Below are positions 1-11,450 of a stretch of 64,000 nucleotides of DNA, piece after piece. A program made the position numbers and the translations under genes. The stretch covers positions 1 to 64,000 of the forward strand of contig QJNS01000077.1 in assembly GCA_004154925.1 (NCBI GenBank), given 5' to 3'. Each line of letters starts with the position of its first letter. The first letter of the stretch is position 1. Under the pieces are notes generated by a model that was not told the origin of the DNA, ran no database searches, and worked only from the letters and a program-made list of their open reading frames with translations. The DNA comes from Monosporascus cannonballus. Taxonomy: Eukaryota > Ascomycota > Sordariomycetes > Xylariales.

Positions 1-56
1 GCATATTGTGTCCTCCGTTATCTCCATCCAAAGTCGTGATGATATCCAGTGCTAAC
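1..56. repeat. 56-bp direct repeat, copy A
   Basis: These 56 bases, ending in GCTAAC, recur exactly and in the same orientation at 24,773-24,828. This copy starts at the first base of the window, so it may extend further left. It runs straight into a pure C tract, whereas the other copy continues into a mixed ACC/CCCCA stretch. I see no protein, RNA or transposon signature in it. It may be a real short duplication or a mis-joined read or contig end. Confidence 0.85.
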
Positions 57-80
57 CCCCCCCCCCCCCCCCCCCCCCCG

Positions 81-123
<43 letters not shown>
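56..123. repeat. 68-base C homopolymer with one G
   Basis: The tract is pure C except for a G at position 80. It sits exactly at the edge of repeat copy A, and ordinary single-copy sequence resumes at 124. A C run this long is improbable in native fungal DNA. A poly-G sequencing artefact read on the opposite strand, or gap filling across a C-rich stretch, would give this picture. The 230 bases from here to the next gene hold a GTAGGTAGG/TAAGTAAG-rich stretch at about 255-320 and nothing else I can name. Confidence 0.85.
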
Positions 124-125
<2 letters not shown>

Positions 126-353
126 GACAAAATGCAAAACAGAAGGAGCAGGCGTCGACGGCCTCAGGTATATAGACGAAGCCCCCGAATATTTCCTTCC
201 GGACAAATGAACCAAATACCAAAATCAGATGATGACCGATGATGATTCAAGGCCTGTGCGTAGGTAGGGGCGTTGGTAGGTTGCGGTTGTAGTAGATAGG
301 TAAGTAAGTAAGTGCCTGAGTAGGCAGGTAAGGCCACCTGGGCAGTAGACGAC

Positions 354-3004
354 TTAGATCATGTTGCCGTTGACGCTGACCTCGAAGCCCTCGCCCTTCT
401 GCTTGAGCGCCTTGGCGAGCATGAGCTCGCGCATCCAGTCGATGCGCTCGTCGCGGCTGCGGACGGCGAAGTGGTGCGTCTTGCCGGTGCCGTTGACGGC
501 GCCCTCGAAGCCCGCGTTGAGACTGCCCGCCAGCGGGCCCGACCCGACCGCGGCACTGCTACCGTTGCCGGCGTCGCGCTTGCGGAGCCGGCCCAGCTTG
601 CCGTCGGGCGCCTGCGGGATGAGCTGGAAGCTGAAGGCGGCCACGGCGTCGCTGCCGTCGCCGCTCGACGACGACGAGTGCTTGTGCCGCGAGATGTGCA
701 TTGCCTTGAAGGCGGCGTTGAGCTTGGAGCCGGCTGACAGCGACGAGCACGCGATGGCGTAGTCGTCGACGTCGATGTACTCGAGCGCCGAGGCGCGGCC
801 CGCCACCACCGCCTCCCGGTCCCGGTGCAGCGCCAGCCGCGTCCCCTTGAGCGTCGCGTACTGCTCGTGCCACTCGTGCCGCAGCATCCGCGTCTTGCGC
901 TTCCGCACGGGGCCTTGGTACGTCACGCCCTCGGTGTCCCGCGTCACCCCCGCCGCGGCCGTGGCTCCGCTGCCGGGCTTGTTGGTCGACAGCCATGGGT
1001 ATTGCGGGCGCGGCGGCACTCGGAGCGGCTGCTGGGGGTACGCGCCGGCCCTAGGCGGTGGGGACCTGGGCGAGCTGCCGCTGCTGCTCGTGGAGAGGGG
1101 CTTGGGGGTCGTCGTGCGCCCGGATCCCGACGGGAACACGACGTTCTCCTCGAGCGGCGCCATGACCTGGACGGACGGGCGCCTCGAGGCCCGTGATACC
1201 GACCGTGGTAGGGGGGCCGAGCCGGATGATGTTGCCGCCGTGCGGTAGCTCATGTCCGGTGGCACCGACTGCGAGATGTCGCGGGCGACGGGGCCCAGCG
1301 GCACGGCGGTCAGCGGCACGTCCATGTCCGAGAACGGCGTGCCGAAGCGGTAGGGTGCCGTCGGCGTCTGCAGGTCCGGAGAGCGCGGCTCGACCCTCGA
1401 CATCCTACGGGGAACGAATGGCTGCTGCTGCTGTTGTTGCTGTTGGGGATTGGATGGCCATTGTTGCTGCTGCTGCTGAGTTGACTGTCGTTGCACAGGA
1501 GAGGAGGCCTGCCCCGGGATGGAGAGCTTCGGCAGGGTGCGCAGCCCCTCGTGGGGCGATTGCGCCGCGGCGGGGGGGTAGAGCTCGAATGGGGGGGTCG
1601 GGGGCACCTCGCTCGAGCCCGGCTGCGTGTGCTGGAAGTCCAGGAACTGCCTGACGTTGTCCTGGGGGTCCCTGCTCTGGATGTTGCGCAGCGCGGCCTC
1701 CTGCAGATACTGGAGGGGCGGAACGCCGGGGCCAAGGACGTCGGACGAGGCGACCACCGAGGGCACGGCATCCGAGATCGGCCGCAGGGCCTCTGTCGAC
1801 GAGGGGCGGTTGAGCGCCTGTGCCGTCTCGGGGTTCCCCGGGTCTCCGGCCACCATGATGATGCCGCCCTTGTCCATGTCGACGAACGGGTGGTCTTGCT
1901 TGAAGGCCTCGATCATCCGTTGTTGTCTCCTGTACTTGGAGCAATTCTCGCCCTTGGAGCAGTGGTGTGGCTTGGGCATCATCTGCTCGATGCCGACTAT
2001 CGACACCGACTCCAAGGGCGAGATGATGTCTTCGTGAGCCGGCCGCTTCTTGCTCTGGGATCGCTTTAGGCTCTTCGAGCGCTTGGCGCTCTGACTCCGA
2101 TCCCGTTCACCCCTCTCAGTCCTCTCGTTTCTCCTCCGCTCCCGTCTAACCTCCTTGCTCTCCTCGTCTTCTATGGGGGTCTCCGGCCGGGGTGAGGCAG
2201 GCTTGCTTTCCCTCAGCACGTGGATCTGGTCCCAGATCTTCGTCCGCACCCCGAAGGACTGGATGCTGAGCTCCCTCAGGTCCTCGAACTTCAGTGTTAT
2301 TAAGATAGCCCCGTTGATATCGTTCTCGACGAACTTCTCGGCCACGGACAGCTCAATACCGGCATTGAGCATCCATTGGGCGACCTGCTCCGGTGACCAC
2401 AGCGCCAGGTTACCCGTGTCGAGTTTCTCGTGCGTGAACTGGAATGGGCTCGTCCGAGAGCGCGGCAGTGGGTCGTGAGCGATGGGATGTATGAACCCGT
2501 GCTCCAGCGGATATGGCGCCTTCGGCGTCAGCGGTGATAGAGATAGGGTTTCCTGGTATTCGGCGGAGTACGACGACGTCGACGACGTGCGGAATAGATG
2601 AGGTCCTCTGGGGCCAACGACTGGTTTCAAGGGGTCCAAGTCGAACGGGTACGCCTCGCGAGTCCTGCTCGATCTCGGCGTCTGCGCCTCCTCGTACGAA
2701 GAGAGTGTCGTCATGCTAGGCTGGCCGGACGAATTCAAGCTTACGCGAGGAGAGTTTGGCTCGTCATCCTCCATGTCACTGATAATATCCTCCTCGTCCC
2801 AGTCGGTGTCGACGATCTCCGTGGCAACCGATGTAGGACGTGGATCACGGCCCTTCATGCCGAAGAAGGACTCATGGCGAGCCCTCTGGCGCATCTCCTC
2901 GCGGGAGTACTCGCTCGTCCTGAGCGATTGGGTATACTACGGCAATGGGATCAGCCCTGAGAACCCACGTGCTCCGAGCGCCGCTCCAGTCGAGGACTTA
3001 CCAT
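354..3004 (-). CDS. SAM and PH domain protein (Boi-like, no SH3)
   Basis: Probable scaffold or adaptor for cell polarity or signalling, about 861 residues. The model is an ATG-only first exon (3002-3004), an intron at 2937-3001 (donor GTAAGT, acceptor GTAG), and one long exon at 2936-354. Splicing there adds MYTQSLRTSEYSREE in frame ahead of a later Met at 2894, and an in-frame stop lies upstream of the ATG. A SAM domain spans about residues 180-245 (starts ALWSPEQVAQWML, ends near WDQIHVLRE). A conserved block with HHCSKGENCSKYRRQQR follows. The middle is disordered and rich in Pro, Ser and Gln with a polyglutamine run, and a C-terminal PH-like domain covers about residues 700-850. SAM plus PH without SH3 recalls yeast Boi1/Boi2 only partly. 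Domain calls are firm; the cellular role is inferred. The C-terminal half is strongly GC-rich at third codon positions. Confidence 0.8.
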
Positions 3005-6000
3005 TTTGGACAAAGGAAAGTTATAGCATGCAGATGCACTGCTTGGGTTTTGATGCCGTTGCCGGCAGTTCGCTCTCTAGAACCAGGATAGGATATACAC
3101 TTTACCAAGGAAAAGATGCAAAGGAAACTCCCGCTATAGGCGGCCGATTGCTAGCTCTAAATCGCAAAAGGAGGGAGAGAGGGTTCGTCGCAACTTGATG
3201 GGCACCTTCGGAAGCTATATGTATCGTATGAGGTAATACCGGTACTCTATGCGCACCGTAGCAGTGGGGAGAACGTAAAAAAACGTGGTGAAGGCGTGGA
3301 CTTTGTTACGCTGTGTATGATTTTGTTTCCCCGGGCTTTCGCAGAGCCGTCACTTGCATCGCGCACAACCAGCCCCCAGGTCGACCTCCCAGCCTACCAA
3401 GGGGCACCTACAGTGGCCAGTAGACTAAGAATAGCATTGTCTAACCCCGTTAGCACATTGTGCTAGCATAACGCACTAGAACCAAGCGTCAAAGGGGGCC
3501 ACAGGCAAGAGGCAGGATGGTGGTACAGTGAGGAGTGCATTAAGCCACCGCAGTCTGATTGGCCGCGCGGCGTTGAAGAAAATCCCAGAAATAGTCGGCT
3601 TAAGCGCCGAGTTACAGCGGACAAGGTCCCTCCTGACCGTGGCAGCGACGGTATTTCTCTGGTATACGCAGACTGCAGACTGCATGGGATTGCAGTAGCA
3701 CCAGCAGAGGAGCCAATGCGGTCCGGCTCACCAAACCAGCCAAGACCCCAGGAATGCTACACCGATACCGTGCCGTTGGTGGCTTGTGTGAGAAACGCAT
3801 AACCCGCTGCGAGTTGATATTCTGGGGAAGATCTGAGCTACCGCGCAGGGGGCCGTATCTGTATCTCTGTGGCTTGGTAAGGTAAGAAACACATCGGGGC
3901 CATGAGGCGCTCCGGCATGTGCACAGCGTGGCGAGCGAGCGAGCGTGATGCCACATTTCTGCCATGCCTGACTGAGGATCGCTAAGCTGACCTTGAGGAG
4001 CGACCGCACCGGAGAGTTAGCTATCACAAACCGTTGCGGATCGTGCCAGGGAAAGTGGCCAGGATAGTTGCAAGGGGCTACCCGGGTGGGACGTAGTCAT
4101 ATCGGATAGACGGGCGGAGAATATAACCCCCATTCACCGACGACAGTGGACTGCCGGTCCGGTGACATTCAACTCTCTTCTTATCAGCTAGGGTACCCTG
4201 CGAGTTGTTACCCCTCTCCTGTGCTCTCTCTTGTGGTCCGAGGCGGACGAAAGCGATTGGTGTTCTGAGTTTCGACACTATAAGCTCCCCTGCCATTGTG
4301 CTTTCGGAGAACCTAAAAGCCTCCATGGCCCAAAAAGACGCCGGCCGAGCCAATAGCACCACCGGAACGGGTTCTTGTGAAATTTTTACTTTCCTAAACG
4401 GTTAACAGCATTAGTGCACAAAGGAGGCTATCGACCGATGTCCCGATCCAGCCGGCATACTATACTTACGACCTGCTTCCAGGGTCTAAACTGCGGACGG
4501 CGGGCGTGACCGTTAGGATCAGAACAGTCCGTGATCAGGGTCGACAACCAGCAGTAGTGCTAGTAGATCCGCTTCCACTTGACCTGGCAACAAGGATTTT
4601 GACGTCTTGATGATGCCCAACGTTGCCAGGAATTGAGCGTACACCGCAAGAATGATTCACTCTATGGGACCATGTGAGTATCAGAATGTGTCTCCGACAA
4701 CTTTCCATTGGGGAGGATGCCGGAAGCCGCAGCTATTCTGGCCTCAGGATTGAGGACAACTATGATGGTCGCGGCGGACACTAGCCGACAATCGCATGAA
4801 TGCCAATGAATTGCACTTGCGTCATTGTCTACATTGATGTGTAGCTTGATTCTGCATTATGCGATTCAACGAATCCAAGGCTGTCGCCTCCACGATAGGC
4901 GGCTGGGTAACCCGGACTTGCTTCGGCAACATTAATAGCAAGTAATCGCATTTGACCTATAGTGAGACCAATATGATGGTACTATTGGAATGGATCTGGA
5001 GTTATCATAGATAGTCCTCACTGGTTCAAGCACCTTACATTTGTACATACAGGTCTGCCAATTCGGATATACTCGGGAATTCTTCCTACTTCCCAGCGAC
5101 CCTTGTCGATGTTTAGCCACTTCAGATTGCCTCTTGCCATGCCCGTTCAATGCTTCTGCGCAGCTTTCTGTAGAGAAGATATATCTGGGTAGAGGGATAG
5201 AACGTTGCAGTGATGTCTCACCCCATATACATCACAATACTGGCGAAGTCTTCAACAGACTTTCAAATATGACTTGCAATCACCCGCCAAGGCAAGACAC
5301 ATAAAGTCGCACAAGAATTGCAGTGGGAACAGGTCGTGGCTTTTCGTAGAGCATATGGTCATGTTGTGCAGCCCTCGCCGGGGGATATTAAGCGTCTGCA
5401 ATTCGCCGTAATCATTCAGCCGAAGACCTTACCAAAATGAGCAAAGATGAAGTTCTCGGGTTTGGGCGATCTATTAGGGTCACATACACCCCGGGTCTTC
5501 TATTCGATCAAAAACTTTATATGACGGAGACCTTTTTGTAAAGACATGTACCAAGGCAAATCAATGCGAGGCTGATGCACATGAATGTGAGTGCTTAACT
5601 CGCCTTTGGAACTTATCAGCATAGGGACATGCATAAGAAATCAGTCCACACATGCCTACTTATGCAACCTTATCCTGCAAGCAAAACGGGGGTAGACGGC
5701 GGGACAGGAAGGATTTCGCGACTGCATGCCAACTAACCGACTTTGCAGCACAGCATTTGCACCCTGGTAGTTCTTTAGCAGATGTGGAGCCCGCTCAGTT
5801 AATATTACTATCGTTCCCCACTTGTCACTGTGATAGACTGGGGTCTTATGAGAATTTGTCAAGGGCATTGTATATAAAGGGGCTCACGAACCAGCAAAAT
5901 GAGATCGTCTTTATTACTGATCACATGCCGAGAAACGCTTGTCCTGATTTGCATGTATTCCACTTGAAATGCGCCGTGGACTTGCAAGGGAAGTACCGAG

Positions 6001-6663
6001 TCTTTATTTTACCCCAGTTCTGTTTTCCAAAGAGGCAGTCGCCGCATCTTGCTCACGTAATGCCGACGTTACTATGATATCCGTTTTCAGTAAACATCCT
6101 ATCGTATATAGCAAGGCAGCTGAAGACTTGCTCCAGTGCAAGGCATAGGTGAAGGGAAATACGTTAGCATTCTCTCGAGTTAATTACCTACCTTGAAGAC
6201 GTCTCGAAAGTTGACATGTGCACACCCTCATTTTAGCAGTCTGTCAACAGGGCTAGCGGGTTCAAGTTTTGGTAATTACGTCAGTCGACCTAGGCCAAAG
6301 CTTAACGAGGCTTTGTTCAAGCTATCTTATCTCGTCCTGCAGTGTTTTTATCTTTATTGTGGCCCAGCATTATGCCGAGTTGAGCCACGGGACAAGGTAA
6401 ACAAAAGCGACATAATTAGCCCAGAAGAGCTTGAGTTTGACAGAGGTCATAACTGGGTTAAATTTAGAATTGGGGTAAATTAACCCACAAGGAGGCGGCG
6501 CCTCGTGGTGATAGGCTGGCCGCATCATGTTGAAAAGCTCCGTAACCAGGCAGCTGCCGGGGTCGGCTACCAAGGACAATCTCAAAAAGGGACAACGCCC
6601 CCATCTTCCGGCCCCTTGGATGAAAGACCCGTGTGACGTACCTCGACGCATGTGCAACCCGTA

Positions 6664-6704
6664 GGCAAGGTAGGTAGCATCGAGGGCAAGGTTGGTAGCA
6701 TCGA
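6664..6704. repeat. two tandem 20-bp copies
   Basis: GGCAAGGTAGGTAGCATCGA (6664-6683) is repeated at 6685-6704 with one A-to-T difference and one base between the copies. It is a local duplication of 21-base period, so it keeps the minus-strand frame through it open. No function is evident. Confidence 0.8.
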
Positions 6705-8837
6705 TGTCGAGCGGTCCTCGGCCAGCCACACCAGCTGCGCTTGCAGCTTCCCGGCCCCCGCTCAGCAAATCCCTGTTATCCTGGTACCTTACGATTGAGA
6801 TGCACATGAATTTAGTGCGCGATGTAGGATGCTCACCCGCATTCCGCTGACCTTCCGAGGTGAAGTTTGCTGGTTTGTATGCTTCTTCCTGCGCAACGTC
6901 ATCCAAACCAAGAGCGACAAAATACCGAAGCTCTTGCGGAGCACATATCTGTGTCTCATTTTTCGACGATGTACTATAAGTGTACGAAAGCTGGACAAAC
7001 TTTGGTTGTATGCGAGCTGTCTTTATCGGCGGTCTCCAAGTTACAAGGATGGGACGATGCGGCAGTCGTTTAAGCTGCATATCAAGTATTAAAGCCCACG
7101 TCAAGCGGGGGCTGCCCAGTCGTCCATACAACTGCTCCACAAAACAGAAACCCTGCATCATTGGCCCGAGCTGAAATGAGCTTCATTATCCCGCACATCG
7201 TGCCATTGCGTGATTATTGAAGACTCGAAAGCCACGAACGCCGGCCCCGATTTAAAACATATTAGTCAACAGATACTCTAACGTCCTTCTGGCCGATAAA
7301 CCAGACAATTACTTGTAGTTGTCTAGCGATGAAGACCAGTCTATATCAGGAAAAACAATTGCTAATGGATATGTATGGACCACTGCCAGCGCGATTTACG
7401 TTTGATCCGTAGGAGGGTAAGGTCCGAAGAGGAGCGATCAACTGCACGTGCAAGGGCAGCATGACCTCGAGTCCCTCTCCAAGGTACCTCCCCTGACAAG
7501 ATCGACATTAGGTGCCATGCTAGTGGTCGCCGAACAAATGGGGTGCAAAGTATTTCGGATTCCAGGCTCGTACCACGTAACATGGCGTGCGGAGATGTCG
7601 CACTGCTTTGGTTGGACTCGATAGCGTAGCGCCAGCCAGAAATTGTGGGGGGGTTTTGCCAAAATAGCGGGCAAGCTCATTGATTCGAGGTTCAATTATA
7701 CTTCAGTAGACTAGCGCCAGCAGCGGCCCGTTGTGAGATGCGGGATTCAGCCGTCAATTGGTTCGTGCTCCGCAGCACTAACGGGGGTATTTACATGGGT
7801 CCTCGGCGGTAGGGAAAGCAACCAGCAGGAGGTTAAGGGGCTGATCAGCTTATGACTGGATGAATACATTTCACAGTGTGCTGTAACGGAACGGCGTGCG
7901 CACTACGAGCAAGCACGAGCACCCAACCGAGTCGCCCTTAGTGTAAGCCATATCGAGAGGAAATCTTCTTGTATCATTGTTTTGACGTTCACCTGAGTAG
8001 TGCTAGGCCGATTTAAGCTATCCGGGGCACGTGGCAGACATTGAGCTGATAAAGCATGAGTCCTCCCTTCGTTGGGGCTACGCCGAGTTGCAGGGTATTT
8101 CCTGGTTTTACTAACACGTAGCGATTGTAGTTCTACCTACTGCATGTGACCCCTTCGACGCTTTTCCTAAGGCAAGATAGGTGGATACGTCTACGTCTCT
8201 CGTAGAATTCCTCAGATGCCCACCCGTACCCTCAATGTTATTCCATTCCCATTCTGCCCGCAAGCCCTTCGGCCGAAAAAGACTACTACACAGTGATCTA
8301 AGACGGTGCTTGTCTGTATCTGGCAACAGCATTATCAATTGTGGAAAGTAAGACGGGAACTTTGTTCATTAGCGTAGGAAGTGGAGCAGATGCCCTATCC
8401 CTGTGCGTGCATTTTTGGCGTTGTGATCACATCGACAGGGCCAAGATATGGGAACATGGGTCGTTCTGTGCAGGTCTGCACCAAGGTCTTCGGGGCTATG
8501 GGATGCTCGAAGTTGACTGGATGATATCTCAATATTCTCCACCTGAGTACGATGGAACCTCCCAAGGCGACCAACCATTCGATATTCCAAGCGCAGCCAT
8601 ACTGCATTCGGCTTTCTTTGCTAATTTGGTCGCCAACCAAGTGGGCTAAATTGAATTTAGCACAACTTTGGCTGTTTCTATTTTTGAACTTGCTTTCCAA
8701 GATGCATCATATGGATGTGGCCGATGTGAATTTGGCCACGATATAAGCCTTCAACACCTCCAAGCTAAACATTCTGCCTCTCGTAGATGTTGAAGGCAAG
8801 AAGACCCAGGTGTCGTCCCAGTTTCCCCTAAATAACA

Positions 8838-8888
8838 TCCTCTCCCTCTCCCTCTCACCTCCCGCCTCCTATCCCCCTCTTTTCCTCT
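8838..8888 (+). promoter_or_regulatory. pyrimidine (CT) tract upstream of the PRO1-like gene
   Basis: About 50 bases are almost entirely C and T on the coding strand, roughly 380-430 bases before the chosen start codon. CT-rich tracts near transcription starts are common in fungal promoters. No ATG lies between about 8,790 and 9,271, which fits a long untranslated leader beginning near here. The promoter role is inferred. Confidence 0.45.
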
Positions 8889-9270
8889 ATACGGTAAACG
8901 GCAAGCTGGCACTTGCTTGGACATTCATTCGATCGGAATACGTACATAATTTAATTTTCTCGACACCCTGCACGATATTGGAACCCTCCGCGAGTGGTTC
9001 GGGTTCGCATACCATCATTTCCACCTACCGCCTATAATACCCCGGAATTGCGTTCTTGGATATTGGACGAATTTCACTAATCACTGGTCTCTGGGCCCTT
9101 GTTGGATTTTTTTTTTCCTCTCGAGACCCTAGCAACTAATCGGGCTGGACCTGGACCCCCGTCCCCCGTCTGAGCTCCTCCCGCTTTTACTCGGCTTGAC
9201 TAGTCAGGAAGACCCTGGTCAACTGCTTGGAGATCAACGCAGGTACCTAGTCGCCTCGAGCATAATACAA

Positions 9271-11450
9271 ATGTCAACCATACCCCCCAACCACCAGCCT
9301 CGGGAAGACTTCACGAGAGTAACAGCAGTTAACATGGCCGTCGCGCAATCAAACAAGCCCAAGGCTGCTTCGAAGCCTAGCAACAACAATGCAAGCACAA
9401 AAACAAAGGCACAGATGCACCGCCGATCAAGAACAGGTTTGTGCTCCCCCCATTTATAAGCCGACTTACAAGTGGGCGCCGCCTATCACTTGCACGGTCC
9501 ACCCCGACCTATAGGTTTAAGTCAACCCAAAGCACCATCCGCTAACTCGATGTCATTCAATTAGGCTGCTATACTTGCAGGTTACGGCGCAAGAAGTGCG
9601 ACGAAGGCACTCCCATGTGCACAGCATGCAAACATCTCGGCCTAGTCTGTGAGTATAAGAGACCAATGTGGTGGAGCAACAACGATGCGAGGAGACAGCA
9701 TAAGGACGATATCAAGATGATCATCAAACGCAAGAAGCTCTCGGAAAAGGCCTCACATACTATTCAAACTTCAGTCAGCTCGCCGCCAGGCCTATCGCAC
9801 TCTCTTCCCACCTCCGCAACCTTCTCGGACCCCTTAGATCGCACGCGGTCGGCATCCATCGACTCGCACTTCTCCTTTAACTTCAACGCCTCGCCACATG
9901 TGGCCGACTATGGCGCTTATACGCCGCAAATACATCCGGGCCACTCGGATCTCATGTTCTCGATGTCCCCCTACGAGGTCGATATCAAGACGGAGAGGCA
10001 AATGTTTGTGAATGACGTGCCAACCATCCGAGAGTCCACCATCTCAACGTTTAGCACATATCATACACCACCGCCGCCCGGAACCGTCCTTTCCTCATAC
10101 CCTTTCGATGGTGAATGGACCGAGCAGGTTTATCAAGAGCGGAGAGAGTCATTGGCTGAAGAGACACTTAACTGCAACTTCTTCGATTTTGCTCATGGGC
10201 CCGCGACGACTTCGCGGCAGGTCGATATCGAATTGGACGAGGCTGACCAACGGTTATTGGACCATTTCATGCAATTTGTGCTGCCAACCATTTTTCCTAT
10301 CCTGGAGACGAACCAGCACGGGTCATTCGGCTCCGACCTCGTTCTCCCTGCCTTGCAAAGCAACAAGGCCTACCTCCACTGCTGCCTTATGAGCGCCGCT
10401 CAGCACTACAAGGCAACCATGAACATCCAAGGAGAGGAGATTGACAATGACATCATGCGACATCGCCACGCCACTATCCTCGCTCTCTGTGAGGCGTTAA
10501 ATAAGGATGAGGACCATCAACAGATCCTTGAAGCGACTTTAGGCCTTATCTTCTTTCAATGCTCCGCCGGACGTTACGACGACTCGCTCCCCGATATCCC
10601 TTGGCATCAACACTTCGAGGCGGTAAAGTCGCTTGTGACGAAGCTCGGCCTACCGCAATCGATGTGCGAGCCGAATGACCACCAAACCCAGGCTCCCTTC
10701 AGCATGACTCTGACTGCGTGGATTGATATTCTTGGCGCGACCATGAAGGGATGTGCGCCGTCATTTGCGCACGCTTATCGCGACAAGCACCTTTCGACTA
10801 CCAACTCTTCTCTTGGACTCCGCGAGCTAATGGGATGTGATGACCATGTCATGTACCTCATCTCAGAGATTGCCTGTCTCGAAGCGCTCAAGATAGACGG
10901 CATGGACGACATCAGCCTCTGCCAACACGTCCACGCTCTTGGTGACCAGATCAGCTTGACGGAGATGGGCGACACCGAACCAAAGATGCCCTACAATGCC
11001 AATGGCACACTGAGCCCTAAACAGCTCAGCAAGAACATTACAAGTGCATTCCGACTGGCTGCTCGAATTTACCTATGCAGTCTAGTGCCCGGCTTTTCGC
11101 CCAGCCAGGCTAGCTGCGTTGGCCTTGTCGAGAAGCTCACACACGTGCTCCAACACATTCCCTCGGGGCTTGGTGGCTTCGACCGAAGTCTCTCCTGGGT
11201 CTACCTCATCGGGGGATCAGTCAGCGGCATGAACTCGTCATTCCGGCACTTTTTCAGTGACCGTGTCGCACAGCTGGGCGAAGCCGCCAACATTGGCAGC
11301 TTTGGTGGCGTTATCTCGCTACTACATGAAGTCTGGCAACAGGTCGACAACAGCCAACCAAGCCCAAATACGACTGGGACAACGGAGGCCCAATGCATCT
11401 CCTGGCGAGATGTTATGCAAATGAAGGGCTGGGACCACTTGCTAATCTAG
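9271..11450 (+). CDS. pro1: Zn2Cys6 transcription factor, PRO1/ADV-1 family
   Basis: Nuclear regulator of about 683 residues. Exon 1 is 9271-9436 and exon 2 is 9565-11450. The 128-nt intron has donor GTTTGT, branch GCTAAC at 9541 and acceptor ATTAG, and it splits the Zn cluster just before its first Cys. The binuclear cluster is complete: C57-X2-C60-X6-C67-X6-C74-X2-C77-X6-C84, followed by the family-typical EYKRPMWWSNN and a basic linker. The rest holds a fungal-specific transcription factor region with QFVLPTIFPILETNQHGS and SLPDIPWHQHFEA. In Sordaria and Neurospora such proteins control fruiting-body development, cell fusion and cell-wall genes. The first ATG after a long ATG-free leader was chosen; ATG 9334 has a better context and is an alternative. 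Family and length (near 690 in relatives, from memory) fit well; orthology versus a RosA/NosA-type paralogue is not settled. Confidence 0.85.

Larger units (their letters stand above)
3005..9270. other. gene-poor stretch, 6.3 kb
   Basis: I find no gene here. The longest open frame is 263 codons on the minus strand (6370-7161). It has no recognisable domain and I treat it as chance. A 141-codon plus-strand frame (5652-6077) is equally anonymous. The stretch contains a small tandem duplication at 6664-6704. Its right end, from about 8,780, is the promoter and leader of the PRO1-like gene. Codon structure is absent and base composition is lower in GC than in the genes. It may be decayed repeat DNA, but no terminal repeats or transposase fragments are visible to me. 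Confidence 0.5.

Noticed and set aside
255..320. Telomere-like repeats near the left edge
   Set aside because: The units are GTAGG/TAAG, not the TTAGGG of filamentous ascomycetes, and they are irregular.
361..2960. Several long open frames on the plus strand opposite the SAM-PH gene
   Set aside because: They are shadows caused by GC-rich codons of the real gene; they carry no domains.
5652..6077. 141-codon plus-strand frame
   Set aside because: No domain, promoter or codon bias; length is within chance for this composition.
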